Origin: Pyrrhoderma lamaoense | Lineage: Eukaryota; Basidiomycota; Agaricomycetes; Hymenochaetales; Hymenochaetaceae | DNA: 64,000 bases | Assembly (NCBI GenBank): GCA_002794735.1 | Contig: NBAZ01000006.1 | Coordinates: 62,001 to 126,000 of the forward strand | Direction: 5' to 3' | Part shown: positions 52,059 through 64,000 of the stretch, piece by piece | Position numbering within the stretch: position 1 is the stretch's first letter | How the letters are laid out: each line of letters starts with the position of its first letter | The notes under the pieces: generated by a model | What the model was told of the DNA's origin: nothing | Seen by the model: the letters and a program-made list of their open reading frames with translations, nothing else | The model's database searches: none | Translations under genes and position numbers: made by a program

Positions 52059-53252
52059 TTAGGCACTATTCCGTGCCATCTGCGCTCTGAGCGAAGTTCC
52101 TGTTGGCAAAGGTACTTCCTTTACATGTACTCCCGGTATCACCCTCGTCTCCTTCCTGTTTTCCGGCATGCGTGCTAGTTGTGAACGACTACGCATACGT
52201 GGACGCACCTTGTTATACCATTCCCACGTTAAACGCATAATTTCACCGTCAGCTTCGTAAGGTGACGGGATCTCTGAGTAGTCATAACGAGCTGTCGGTC
52301 GCCGTACAAAAACGGCAGAACAGGTAGCAAAGTTGACCTCGATATAAGCGGGAATAAATATGAATGGAGCGGCATAGGGAGGGAGGTTGAAAGGGGTGAG
52401 ACCCGTTGATTTGGAACCTTCAACAAAAGAATATTTTGAGAGAGCTTGAAGGTTTTCCGAAGATGACGACTCTCCTGTTGGCGTGGCCTCATCTGACACA
52501 TCTTCTAAGGCCTCATCTTCAGCGTAATCTATTGTAGCTTCTGATTTCTCCCGAAGGAAGCGTATGGCGGCAGGGTCTACACTGACCATATCTCCCGGAG
52601 CGATTCGAGTATTAGCATTATTGTGCTAGTAAAAATGGAAATTTAACGGGGGCACAGAATAAGATAGCACAATATTGATGTGTACCTTTTTCCCATTCAA
52701 TTTAACTCGGCCATGGACAATCAATCTCCGTGCTTCATATACACTGTGCGCGAAGCAACACCGAAAAAGAAAAACGTCAATACGTCTTTCAACTTCCTCA
52801 TACATCAAACTAGCGACAGGAGCTAACGCCAATTTTTCTTCCTCTTCTCTTTCTACCTTTGCTTTTGCAGCCTGCTTATCACGCAGTGCCCATTTGTTTA
52901 ACCCTTCTGTATCGTCACCTATCCGTCGAGTAGAGGAATGTGGACGGACATCGGGAAGAGTAGATGGCAAGTACCATCGCTTGAAGATTTTCTCATTGAT
53001 GAAGTCCCCATGATATGCCCGAGTAAGTTGTTTTGATTTCCAGCGTTGCTGGAAAAGTGTACTTCCAGAGTCGGTGAAAACGGTTGAATCCTTCAGTTCT
53101 GTCAAAGACCGTCGGTATAAGTTATACAGATTCTTCGGCGACCAGCTCTATTTTCTCAAAAACTTTAAGTCTGCCACTCATACGAAAGTTGTGATATTAC
53201 ATACCATACGAGGTAGTGCTCTCCTAATACCAAAAACATTCTTGTCACGCAT
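52059..53252 (-). CDS. Mitochondrial small-subunit ribosomal protein uS4m (Nam9-like)
   Basis: uS4m binds 16S-like rRNA early in mitoribosome assembly. Exon 1 starts MRDKNVFGIRRALPRM. After an intron it continues SWSPKNLYNLYRRSLTELKD, HGDFINEKIFKRWYLPSTLP, and the S4 RNA-binding domain: VERRIDVFLFRCCFAHSVYE, ARRLIVHGRVKLNGKKVH. After a second intron near 52620-52685: APGDMVSVDPAAIRFLREK. The C-terminal extension reads VPSYIEVNFAT-type sequence (PAYIEVNFATCSAVFVRRP) and ends RAQMARNSA. No frame break was found. Two introns; the start at 53252 was chosen because it splices in frame. The last exon frame is long and clean. Confidence 0.88.
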
Positions 53253-54246
53253 GTCGTGTAGAACGTAGGTGCACTCAAGTTCGAAATTGTGAGTGTATTT
53301 TCATGAGTGCTCACGACACCGACTAAGAAAAGAGGTGTGACACTGTGACGGATCAATTATTAGTCAGCTAAAATACATACTCCTTACTTTTCAGCTTTAC
53401 TGTAAGTTTACATATGACGCAGATTACTGTCAAGGATATCATCTATACTGAATACACCTCTTTAAATGTGCTAACACTCAATTGAAAGGGGTGTTAAGGA
53501 GCACATGAAGATATAACTTGTAGAGCTTAGTCACATCGATTGCACTTGCGTGACTTATGTGATATGCCATGTAAACCGAGACAACTCATAGTCATACAAT
53601 TGCCTCTAAAAACTGATTCGACAAAACTTTGCCATATATAGTAAGTACACAAGAGACGGACTGTGAAAAGAAGAGATGAAGGGGAAACTAGAAAAACTCA
53701 GCTTTTTGCAAGATAAGCCTCAATACTAGCTATTACTTTTGAATTTTTGACTGGTCAATTGATTTGACCTTCCGGATCAGTAAAGAATGTCATCTCGCTC
53801 GGCATATCACATCTAGGTGTGTCAAACTATATTCTGAGATAACAAAGCTCTATTATTCGCGTGACACCGTTTCCCCACTCCACAATCAACTTCTGTGATC
53901 CTGGGAAACTACTGTAAGATGACATACCGCCAACAAGCACGAATTTTGATATCTTTCAACCTACAATGAGAAACATGATGGGAACTTCTCTAGTAACCAT
54001 GACATATAGTATTTTAGGGAGGTGTAGATCCATCTTCGCTTCAGTCTCTGTTATCATATATATATATATATATATATCAGAAGGTGGCATCTCTAGAAAT
54101 GTAACGTGAAAACAAGCCGTTATAAACTCGTACAGCCTCAAATCTAAGGTTATAAACCTCACGTTTGAAACTCATATTAAATGTTTATATCATAGTCGAC
54201 ATCCTTAGAGACAAGCTGTAGCTTACTTCTAACTTTGTCCACCTCT
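53253..54246. other. Intergenic, with a TA microsatellite
   Basis: About 1 kb between divergent genes with no recognisable coding sequence. It contains the dinucleotide run listed separately. Confidence 0.5.
54056..54077 (+). repeat. (AT)11 microsatellite
   Basis: Perfect alternating AT run of 22 bases, in the promoter-side region of the seven-pass membrane-protein gene. Confidence 0.9.
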
Positions 54247-55440
54247 ATGTTTGAGTTTTATCGACGTGCTATCCCGGATGATAGTCTCTTTAGAGAAGCG
54301 ACAATTATGTGGGCTAGGGGTATAGGCATGCTACTATTTGGTATATAACTTACCCTTTGCATTCCTTCTTGTTTACTCATGCTATTCCTCCTACAGGCTT
54401 ATTACTATCTCTATATGTTCAAACGGTACGGGTATTGTGGAAGACCCGTGATAAAGGGTCTATGGAATGGTTCCTCCTCTGCTATACTACTGTCTTGTTC
54501 TGCTTCGGTGCTCTCTTCAACTTTTCCGATCAACAAGGAGTTGTTGTAGCTTTCGTCTACAATAAAAACTTTCCTGGGGACCTTCGGCTTATTTGTCTTT
54601 CGCTGATTCATTACCACTTTATTTCTCCGCTAACTCTTATGGTGTAATATCTTCATGGCTTGCCGATACTTTTCTTGTAAGTTAAAACCTACACACATCT
54701 ATGCATATCTGATGCCTAAGCACAAAAATGAAGTTATATCGTTGTCTTGTTCTATACGGATTTAGTCTTTGGGTGATCATCTTACCTGTCTTAATGTTCC
54801 TTGCAAATATTGGTAGGTCTTGTTTTCACTCTACATATGTTCCCAATATTCATTATCAAAAGCTTTTGGGATACTTCTCCTTATTCAAGTCAGAACTCCA
54901 GATGCATATTTCTGGGTAACAAATAGAATTAACTTTGCACTTCCATTTTTCTCGCTGGAAGTGGCATTTAACGTCTTCGTAACAACTCTTATCATTTCCC
55001 GTATTCTCGTCTATCGGCGGAGAATCAAGAAAAACTTCGGTGACTCACATGTAGCTGCTTTACCATATGTCGGTATCGTAGCTATCGTAGTTGAAAGCTC
55101 ATTGTTGTATGCTGTCACATCTCTGCTCCTCATTGGCTTCTTTGCGGTCAACAGTCATGTTGCAGATCTCTTTTTAGAAATCCTTGCAGAAACTCAAGTA
55201 AGATTTTCAGGATTATTCGGCTCTGTATACCGCTTTTTTTCTCAATATCTCAATTTATTCCTAATTTCATAGGTGATAGCGCCAATTTTGATCGTATATC
55301 GAGTTGCGACTCGTCGCGCGTGGACATCCGATACTGCAAGAGGATCAGTAACCTCTATGGGCTTCAATATTACCAATACCAGAGCTATAGATGTGGATGG
55401 GAGTACGTCCACAATTAAGACTCACGATGAGATGCATTAA
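54247..55440 (+). CDS. Seven-pass membrane protein, basidiomycete family of unknown function
   Basis: Starts MFEFYRRAIPDDSLF, intron at 54340-54396, then LLLSLYVQTVRVLWKT, WFLLCYTTVLFCFGALF, YNKNFPGG. The frame breaks near 54576 (GGGG for GGGGG); with the base restored it continues SAYLSFADSLPLYF, SSWLADTFL. Then LYRCLVLYGFSLWVIILPVL, WVTNRINFALPFFSLEVAF, VFVTTLIISRILVYRRRIKK, VGIVAIVVESSLLYAVTSL and VIAPILIVYRVATRRAW. It ends STIKTHDEMH. The segment order (helix 1, loop with NFPGG, ALYR-like third helix, RRRI loop, ESxxLYxV helix, IxxRVxxxRAW end) is common in basidiomycete hypothetical seven-helix proteins. Introns lie near 54677-54728, 54812-54860 and 55199-55272. Function is unknown. Confidence 0.7.
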
Positions 55441-55990
55441 CAAGCGATGGCTGTTATGGAGGGAAAAGTACAGCTTCTTCCAAGTACTCCTGATGTAAAG
55501 TAGTTGTTTATGGATGAGTGTACTTCAATAGTGATTGGATAACTATATTAGCTTGATTGGTAATTGATAATAGTATGTTTTGATTACAACGTGGTGTGAC
55601 CTCCGATATCATCGTGCGTTTTCTTTTATAAAATTACCTCTCAGGAGAAGCTTCAAGTTTATAAGAGGATAATAGAGTTTCGAAGAAAGTAAGTTGCCTT
55701 GAACCTATTGTCATAGAATATCCTTTCGTTTATCATACAGCATCCGACAACATTGAAAGAATGATGGAAGTGGTGAAACAAGGAAACTCAAATTACTATT
55801 TGTGTAACAAGCACGACCATAATGACGGGTTTCCCACAGGGTGTATATACATCCATCCTAATCAAAAAGTTGTAAATCTGGACTACCGCTGGAAGTTTAA
55901 GATCTGATCCGTGGAGTTCTTGTGACGCTATAACATATATATCTCCAAGTTCACTACCAGAACTTATCTATCCTCTCCACATACAACACT

Positions 55991-56339
55991 ATGAGTTTTC
56001 AAACCCGATTTGACATGTTGCATCTCGCCTTCTTTCTAATGATATTGAGCCTCTCCCTGACTGCACACTCTGAAGGAGTCGGTGTGTAGTAGCTTGTATG
56101 ATATATGTTTTCCCAGACTGAAACTTCCATGAGTATCAGAAACGGCCACTAAGACACTGGACAACCAAGGAGATGAACTTCTTGAAGGCGGTTTCTGACA
56201 AATAGCTTTGGTAGACGCCCTCTCTGTTGCAGCATCTATTGTGAATCTGATCATCTCAGGTTGTGAAACTTATCTGGAGCACTGGCCTTACTATCTGAGA
56301 CTGGGATTCAAGTATTTGATAGACAGGGTTCGTGCCTAG
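55991..56339 (+). CDS. Possible small secreted peptide, interrupted
   Basis: ATG at 55991 gives MSFQTRFDMLHLAFFLMILS, LSLTAHSEG, a good signal peptide, about 55 bp after a TA-rich box (ACATATATAT). After an intron ending at about 56138 the sequence reads TATKTLDNQGDELLEGGF, then an in-frame TGA, then QIALVDALSVAASIVNLIIS and CETYLEHWPYYLRLGF, and TAG at 56337. If the TGA is an error or an unseen intron, the product would be about 95 residues. Not recognised. Confidence 0.3.
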
Positions 56340-56669
56340 TTCTTCTAGTTAATTAACCACTGTTGATGATATTGTATCTAAAAGTTGTTCAGTTCCGCTA
56401 CATCAGTTAAATGTATCAAGTGTTTATATTTAGTATCTTCAATCGTTTAAAGAATAAGCTTTTTATCGATAAATGGGTAGCTTTTTAATGTTATATGCAA
56501 CATAGTACTATCACCACATATAGTATATGTAGAAAGACCATCATTTAGTAGATACTTAGTAATCATACCAATTACAAAGTTCTTTCCTTATCTGTACTGT
56601 AATGATCGCGTATCGTCACAAATTCCGTGACAATCTTGTTATAAACCATTGACTGCTGATACTGGAATA

Positions 56670-59648
56670 ATGGATCCGTATACACCAAAGACACGCTCAA
56701 GGGTGAGGAGAGATAAACTTGCCTTATCAGCAAAACAGTACTCAAAAGTGAGAAAGAAGGACGATTCTGATGAAAACGAACCTAACCAGAAAACACATAG
56801 ATCGCTAGTACAATCGCCTCGGTTCGGCGAAGTCGACTTGGTGGTAACGACGAAGATGACGAACCACTATTTGATGGTATCTGACTCTGGATATGGGGAA
56901 ATACGTACCTGACTAATCTGTGTCGATAGATCTCAATGAACCCTCCTTCATAGCAGAGAAGTCGTTCGTAAGTGCACCTCTCAATTCACGAGTACCGGCG
57001 CAGCCCGTCACAACGACAAGAAAAGGAAAAGCAAAGGCTGAGTCCCTTGATAAGCTACCGTTGGAGGTTCAAGAAGCGCTTATTCTCGAGGACTTACTAT
57101 TTGTACTTATGGTATGTTGAAGAGTAGATGCTGATGTATATGCATATATTGACTGATTGGTTTATAAAGGGTATCGAAGGTACATATATAACCTATCCAG
57201 CAGATCAATCTTTTGAGGACGAGAACCCACTGGAAGGAGTAAGATTTGTAGCGACCTCTTCTCTTGACCCTTCCCTACGTGACTTGGTCGAGCGGGTGTT
57301 ACCTCTTGCAACGTTTTATACAGCAATCACAACATTTGTTCAAGCGCGTAGCCACCTCGATTTTGGTCTTGTTAATCATGCACTTTGTGCGGCAATCAGA
57401 GATATGCTAAAAGACTACCAAACCCTTCTTTCTCAGCTTGAGCATGCGTTTCATGTATCACCAACATTTTCTTTGCAAAAGCTCTGGTTTTACGTCCATC
57501 CTACGTTACATACTCTATCTCTCATTTATGGCCTAATAACGGAACTTGTAGAGGCCGAAGAGGCAGGAAACTCCGAGAGCTCAGATGACTCAAGTGAAGA
57601 ACTTGATCCAGATGAGCAGGCACGTAACGAGGCCCTGGGTCTTGGGGGAGATAAGCTGAAGGCACTCGTAAATGAAATGAAAAATGGAAATGATGTTCCG
57701 GCTGGCCCAGTAAAGGGTGGTGAGGTACTTGCAATACTCTACGAACGACTCCAGCGCATGTCTGGAGATCCTTCAGCCCTAGCTCTGCATCGATCTCTCA
57801 TACGTGCTGCAGGAAGGCCATATGCAAAGATGCTCATTGACTGGACACGAAATGGAAAGCTTGATGACCCTTATGAAGAGTTCTGTGTCAAAGAAAGTAA
57901 ATTTATCGATAAAGGTAACTTGGATGTCGATTATACCGATGAGTACTGGGAACGAAGGTATACACTTCGTGACGGTTCAGTTCCAAGTGGAGGCTCGAAA
58001 CGATTACAGGCTGGGATACCCCCACCACGAACAACTGGAGGCAGATTACCGGGTGGTGCATGTATTCCTCCCCTTCTAGAAAGCTGGAAACATAAGGTGC
58101 TACTATCAGGAAAATATTTGAACGTCCTCCAGGAATGTGGCAAGGAAATAAAGCGTCCAGCTCCTTTAAATGAAGATGATTATGCTATGGAGAATGACAC
58201 GTAAGTCTAGGCAATACAGCTCACATGGACCCGCCATTGCTAATACTGGTATAGATTCTATAAAGCGATTGAGGAAGCCTACTCTTTTGCTAACAATACT
58301 CTTGTACATGTTCTTTTACATGATCAGCAGCTTATACCCCGGTTGCGATCACTCAAGCATTACTTCTTCCTTTCACAATCTCCATTCCTTACGCACTTTT
58401 TGGATGCAGCACATACGGAATTGCGAAAATCTGCTAGAACAGCGTCACGTGAAAAATTGCAAAGTCTTCTAGAAGTCGCACTAAACACTGATGGCTGTAA
58501 TTATGCCGCAGAAGGGGAGCCAACTTTCAAGGATGATGTTAAGATAGATATGGCCAATAGCGGTCTTTATGAATGGTTAATGAAAATTGTTAGCGTCAAC
58601 GGAGATTTAGGGGGCGAGGCAACTGAAGAGATAGGTGCCGAAATGGGACGCGACGAATCCAAAAAATCCACTAAAGATGACAAAGATAAAGCGAAGCTCA
58701 TTGGTAACTCTGTCTTTTATAGTTCTAAGAAAAAAACAGCTGATAGCAATGATATGACAGCCATCGATGCGTTTATGCTTGATTACAGAGTAAAGTTTCC
58801 TCTCTCTCTCGTCATTTCTCGCAAGACAATCGTACGGTACCAACTCCTTTTCCGGTTTCTCCTTCACCTACGCTCCGTTGAGCAAGCATTGTCCGCGATG
58901 TGGATAGAACATACAACAACTCCATGGCGTGCCCATTCGAGTACATACCCAGAATTGGCTCGATGGCGTCGCTCTGTATTCTTATTACGAGCACGTATGT
59001 TGGCATTCGTACAGCAACTTCTCGCATTCACGTCTGCTCAGGTTTTAGAACCTAATTGGAGAAGACTAGAAGCATCTCTCTCCCGTGTGGGAACAGTGGA
59101 CGCATTGCTAAGAGCCCATGTGGACTTCTTAGATACTTGCTTGAAAGAGTGTATGTTGACTAGTGCACGTCTGATTAAGGTAAGTCACCATCAGTATCTT
59201 GATGATATCATACTTTTCTCTTATAGGAAACTATGCGACTCTTCAGACCTTTGACAAACTCATAACCACCTGCATGACTTTTGCGCTGTACAATGCTTCT
59301 TTCACAAAAACAGCGAATTCAGCTCTGACAACACTCGAGTCTGCGGGTGAAGAAGCCGAGAGAGCTGCTATGGAAAAGCGATGGGACTTCTTGAAAAAGT
59401 TCGATAAAAACTTTGAACATTGGTATGTAAATTATTTCAACTTGATGTTTGATTGCACTAATCTATAGATTTTGATTCATAAAATCAAGGTTTAATGTAA
59501 GCTCCGGTTTCTCAGACTATCAGTTCTATCACATTAATCTTCTCTTCAGACCCATCTGGATTGTGTTCAGTACTATGCATCTTCTGAAAACGGTGCCCTG
59601 CTTCCTCTCGTCACTCGGCTTTCAAGTATTAAGAATCCAAGATCTTAG
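56670..59648 (+). CDS. Gamma-tubulin complex component GCP2 (Spc97 homologue)
   Basis: GCP2 pairs with GCP3 in the gamma-tubulin small complex that nucleates microtubules at the spindle pole body. The N-terminus starts MDPYTPKTRSRVRRDKLAL and is charged. Then LPLEVQEALILEDLLFVLM, intron, GIEGTYITY. The GRIP1 part reads LVERVLPLATFYTAITTFVQ, ARSHLDFGLVNHALCAAIRD, LQKLWFYVHPTLHTLSLIYG, GGEVLAILYERLQRMSGDPS and PYEEFCV. GRIP2 includes KVLLSGKYLNVLQECGKEI, PRLRSLKHYFFLSQSPFL, VKFPLSLVISRKTIVRYQLL FRFLL and HVDFLDTCLKECMLTSARL. Introns lie near 56880-56930, 57112-57170, 58203-58256, 59179-59226 and 59422-59549. One base is missing near 56821 (GG for GGG), which scrambles residues around SPR. The last exon ends SSIKNPRS. 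Confidence 0.92.
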
Positions 59649-59851
59649 GAACATAATAAATATATTTCGTGTGTGTAAAAGAATTATATTTACTTATATA
59701 CATGTATATAGACAGATGTAGGATTTTTGCTACCGCTTCCATTAGGTGGTCAACTTGACTCCCGACTAAGGTATACAATATCAATCTGATAGTCATATCA
59801 TGAGTTGATTTTGTATGCAAAGTAGAACCGCAAAGCTCATAAAGAAAGAAG

Positions 59852-62030
59852 TTATTCATCATCAGAGGATTGACTAGAGGATACTGCATGAAGAACGTGG
59901 GGGCTAAAAGATATGTGGCACACCATACGGTTAGCTGGTTCACTGTTAGTTGAGATGATGCCAAGTGAGCGGATGCGATAATAGTGACATACCATAGGGA
60001 TGCACCTCGTCAATCTCGAAGTCATTGATCATGAATCCCTCGTCATCAGTACCATCTTCAGAAGCGATCTCTTCAAGAGCGCGTATAGACCAGTCTATCC
60101 AGATACCAGTCTTCGTAAGCTTCAGACAACTTAAAAGCCGTAAAGGGAGGGAATTCCGGAAAAAAACCAGTTCGCTAGCGTTGATATTAGGGTGAACTAC
60201 AGGAGTCGGTTGAATATAGTTTTGATTAGCTCCCCGCACATCGTTATTTGGAGACTGGAAGCCATATGGTTTGATAACATCAAAAGGTGGATGATCCTCG
60301 CTATGAAGTGAAAAGATGAATATACCTCGAACCTGAAATTGAAAATTATCCCCTAAGTGATTGATGATATCATTAATTTATCACACTTACCGTCTGGACA
60401 ACGACACGATCAAACTCATAAGCGAGATTCAGAGCGGAACATCCCAAGTTGATACGTAGAGTGATATCGGAGAACGAGACATTATCCCGAAAGATACGCT
60501 CAAAGTCGCGTACAATGTACAAAATACCAAAAATGGTGGCAGCAGCAAAATCTTTCCCTGAAGGAGAAACGTGGACTATATCGTAAAGTTAAGCTTCAAG
60601 TTCACATGAGAGATACAGGGGGACGAACCCGCTGAAAATTCCTGTTGGACTTCACCAAGAGAAATAAGTGCTAAACTCTGCTCTGGCAAACGTGGTGCAG
60701 TAACCATGTATTTTTTCATTGAATGTGTAGTTGATGAAGCTGGATTAATCGGCACAAGGCGTGTAGCATAGTGTCGAATTAATTGTGGATTTCGTAACTC
60801 TGGGTCATCGCCGGGGAATCTAAGATATACATTACGTGCGTCTGGTTCATGACTCCAATTTCGCGGAAGAATGAGTACATCTGATGGGGTGCATACGAAG
60901 GCATGACGCGCTCCAATCTCAACGTACTTTAGATGTACATTGGTAGGTTGGGCTCCCACATCTTGTGGGAGTGGAATCGTTTGAGTTAGAGAAGCAGATG
61001 GCAAGTTAAAAAGATACATTTCTTGTCCTCTCTCCGATCCTACGAGTAAGGTTGGATAGACAAGCCGGTAAGCACGGGGATGTTGAGGAGGAATGAACAG
61101 AGCCCATGGAGCAAAATGCCCACGACGGGGATAGGGTTGAGATGTGCTCTGAGCTTGCGATGCCGCCTCATACATCAGATTGTCGGGCTTGTAAACTGAA
61201 GGTACGGTCACCCCATCCCAATCATCCGACTCTAGTCTCCATACCTCAAGAGCATGAGGAAGAAATCTATCAAATACCAGATACCCATTGTCGTATTCGC
61301 AGTGAGCATAAATTCGAACATATTCCTACACGGCTATGGTCAAAACTCTGGGCTTTAAGGTTAAATCAGTAATAATTACATCTTCAAGCTCAAATAATGT
61401 TGTATCTGTGTCCATGCAATTTACCCGCAAACCTCCTCTACGATGAGTTGAGATTATAAAGCGATTTCCTTCTCGCTCATCTAGTTTGAATCTATGGACG
61501 TCTGGCCCTGTCTGTGAGTATGAGCGTACTTCTGGAGGCTCGCCATGGGCCTCCCAATTATTCTCTAACTGAAAGAATCTTTGGCCTAATTGTGGAATGA
61601 GTTTTCTTATCGTACCGTATCAGTGTATGTGTTCGATACGTACACAGATCTTTCCATCCACTTAATCCTTGTAGCCAACGCCCAGGATATGTCTTCTGTG
61701 CATCTATAGGTGATGTATCGTGTGCACTAACGAAGGCATGGAATATTGCAGCATTGCGATAGATGATCGATTCATTTTCCTTAAAGAATGCATAAAAATA
61801 TTTGCTTAGTAGATGAGATGATCTCAGGTCATAGACGTCGAGGAAACTTAGAATATTCAGTAAGATTTCCGGGGTAAAGATGTTAACATCCTTTGAGAAC
61901 TCTGGTCTTCGTAAAGATAAGACAGTGACGACACTATACACTCTTGCTTACCAGATATGGTAATACTCACGTGAAGTACTCTACTTAACCAGTAAGTACT
62001 TGATTTATTCCTGTCAAATAGAGTTCGCAT
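59852..62030 (-). CDS. F-box protein
   Basis: F-box proteins are substrate adaptors of SCF ubiquitin ligases. Exon 1 (ATG at 62030) encodes MRTLFDRNKSSTYWLSRVLH. After an 80-nt intron the F-box follows: VNIFTPEILLNILSFLDVYD, LRSSHLLSKYFYAFF. The rest is a long beta-rich region such as RGHFAPWALFIPPQHP, LVGSERGQEMYLFNLP, RFPGDDPELRNPQLIRHYAT, NLAYEFDRVVVQTV. It probably forms a propeller-like substrate domain, without clear WD repeats. The last exon reads NRMVCHISFSPHVLHAV and ends in an acidic tail SSQSSDDE at 59852. About six introns; no frame break found. The tempting start at 61941 is GTG inside an intron, so I chose the spliced ATG. Confidence 0.78.
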
Positions 62031-62399
62031 CAACTCAAAAATGGTGTAGGAATATTGACAACCGTTTAAACATAAAGATCATGACTATTTGTTCTTGTTT
62101 GCGGGAGTGGCGTGGGCAAAGGTGCGGTCGTTCTCCCTTGTATCTGATACCTAATGTCAACGGCAAGGGCCACCCATCGTCCATGTTCTGGCGAGTGACA
62201 ATTAAGTGCGATACACCCTTGCACAGAAGCAAGATTAATATAACATTAGCCCATACAGTGACAACCGACTAGCAATCGTCATACAATAACATTAAGGAAT
62301 GGCTCTCAACAAGCCCAAAGTTACCACATAAAAGTATAAAAGAGAGATAATTTACTCATAGTCTTCCTCTTATTATCATTATCCAATATTCTCAATGTC

Positions 62400-63045
62400 T
62401 TAAACCATGTCGATCACGTCGAATTGCCATGGAGCGGGGTGCGAAATTCCTAGATCATTTGTAAGCTTCAGTAGAAGAGAAAACATGGAATAGATTACTT
62501 ACTGTCTCCGTTGGTGCTGATATAGTAGCCACCTACACCAATCTGGATATACTTCTTATCAGCATTCTCTTCAGTATAGTACTCGACAGTTGCTTTTTTC
62601 CCTGAACTGTCTCCAATATCTGTACGAAATATGCCTTTATTGTCATCATAGCCAACAAAGTGATCCATATGCGATTCACAGACGACTGGTCCTGGAATAC
62701 CTTCGGGGAACCTGTATCTAAAGCCTTTATTCTTTGTATTGTTGATATCTGACAATCTGAACAGAATAGGATTATATTATTATCATGATGTGGGTAGTGA
62801 AAAGAAAGACTTACGATTCAGAAGACTGTGTTTCTATCTTGCTATCTTCTGAGTGAAGATAGACTCCGTCGGATGTATAGACGGCATAGTACTACAACTC
62901 ACACAATCAGTCGCGTGCTGTAACTTCAGAAAAAGCTATTACTCACATCCTGTATGCTAACATTTGGCGATGTCCAATCGGCCTTGACTCCCATAAGGGA
63001 TACGGCGAAAAGCGAAGCTGCAACAATAAGTCTATTAGAGATCAT
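62400..63045 (-). CDS. Small secreted protein, uncharacterised
   Basis: Starts MISNRLIVAASLFAVSLMG VKA, a clear signal peptide with cleavage expected after VKA. The mature part is about 140 residues: DWTSPNVSIQD, intron, YYAVYTSDGVYLHSEDSKI, intron, LSDINNTKNKGFRYRFPEG, CESHMDHFVGYDDNKGIF, YYTEENADKKYIQIGVGGYY, then after a third intron RISHPAPWQFDVIDMV. Only one Cys is evident in the mature part, so it is not a cysteine-knot type. All three introns keep the frame and no break is needed. It resembles no family I can name. Size, secretion and lack of domains fit a fungal effector candidate or a lectin-like fold. Confidence 0.65.
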
Positions 63046-64000
63046 TTCTTATGGATACTGGCGAACGATAGGAGATGTCTTGACGAGACGCTTAATGCGG
63101 ATGACAAAGGAGATAGGAAGAATATTGAATCTTACCCAAAAAGCAAGCTCTTTATCTAGAAAACCCGAACGTTGCAAACAGTAAACCATAAACAAATTTG
63201 CAAACCGCCAAGCTCTCAGAGACCATAGGTTTTACGGGCAATCTATCGGCATTCACTATTATCTTTGCAATTTGAAGTTGCAATCTACGAAAACTACAAC
63301 AATAATCAAAGCAATAGAAAAGAGAAAAAATGAACAAACCTACCAGTGATTCTGTTAAAGTGTTAACTTCCTATAATTGACTACTCAAAAAGGTTTTCTG
63401 GTACGCGAAGTTGAAGGGTTTCTCCTCATCAAACATATGTATGAGACTTTCCAAAAAAACAACTAATTCCTTTGAAAATAAGACAAGAAAAATATGAGGG
63501 CATAAACTGGAGATTACGTATAAGTTTCCTGTTTCAGTCCATACGCTGGTTGCCACAACTCGCAAATTGAATTTCCACTTGTAGGATAATCTATGCTTTT
63601 CGGTGTATTGGCTGCAAAGTTCGAGGAAATTATCAGAAAATTAACTAGTTTGTTTCTTTACGTATTAAATCTAAGTTTAGAAGAAATAACTACGATCATT
63701 CTGACTTTGCGGCACTTCACAAACAAAGTAGGTTTCCAAGAATAATCCCGACCTAACAGATGGGAACTTTGTTCAACAGAGAAAAATGTGCCTTCTCATG
63801 CTCACTTGACTGTTTGTCGCCACATTCGTTGTATAAAAAGTCACTGATTATCAGTCAACAAAACATACTTGACACGTCTGTTACGGAAGTAACTACTTTA
63901 GTCCCGATTACCAGTGCTGATCATTGTTTGCGCTTTTAGCCTTGATGTCTTGAGTCTCTCCAGAGGGATGACACCTCACTGGAATTACTAAAAGGGAGAT
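63046..64000. other. No gene recognised to the window end
   Basis: Two short minus frames (63152-63337 and 63371-63565) are hydrophobic and unsupported. The region probably includes the promoter of the small secreted protein. Confidence 0.45.

Noticed and set aside
57522..57734. Minus-strand His/Pro/Leu-rich ORF inside GCP2
   Set aside because: Composition is the complement of an acidic Asp/Glu/Gly-rich stretch of GCP2; a shadow frame.
59629..59964. 111-codon minus-strand ORF between GCP2 and the F-box gene
   Set aside because: It overlaps the true last exon of the F-box gene in another frame and the GCP2 end on the other strand.

Overview
The window is protein-coding nuclear DNA of a filamentous basidiomycete, most likely an agaricomycete. 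The basis is dense genes with many short GT-AG introns (about 45-80 nt, CTAAC/CTAAT-like branch sites) and several membrane-protein families typical of basidiomycetes (DUF6533 type and a second seven-pass type). Species cannot be named. I saw no rRNA, convincing tRNA, CRISPR array or recognisable transposon.

Layout. 0-9 kb: a repeat-containing unknown protein (-), a GH95 alpha-L-fucosidase (+), a four-pass membrane protein (+) and a GPI-anchored GH16 glucanase-like enzyme (+). 9.6-18 kb: a small putative membrane protein, then a tandem segmental duplication of about 3.3 kb, each copy holding a DUF6533 membrane-protein gene followed by a duplicated terminal-exon-like segment. 18.8-33.5 kb: four GH18 genes (one +, three -) around the exosome helicase MTR4; one GH18 is a long chitinase with a Ser/Thr linker and a C-terminal CBM5/12. 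34-41.7 kb: an O-fucosyltransferase-like type II membrane protein (-), the AGC kinase SCH9 (-) and a class I glutamine amidotransferase (+). 42-53 kb: a non-canonical nucleotidyltransferase with a long N-terminal region (-), divergent from eIF3l (+); a third DUF6533 gene (-); a Qc-SNARE (+); mitochondrial ribosomal protein uS4m (-). 54-63 kb: a seven-pass membrane protein (+), a doubtful small secreted peptide (+), gamma-tubulin complex protein GCP2 (+), an F-box protein (-) and a small secreted protein (-).

The wall and glycan enzymes (GH16, four GH18, GH95, fucosyltransferase) sit among ordinary housekeeping genes. The GH18 and GH16 enzymes would act on fungal wall chitin and glucan. GH95 removes terminal fucose and the fucosyltransferase adds it in the secretory pathway.

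The main cross-cutting observation concerns reading frames. At least 17 reading-frame breaks in about ten genes, including MTR4 and GCP2, are each repaired by one extra base, which can be placed at a homopolymer run in nearly every case. All are in the direction of a missing base. This looks like systematic homopolymer undercalling, not mass pseudogenisation, and it explains why many genes here appear as fragments. CDS spans below are given first to last codon across introns; exon boundaries were read by eye.
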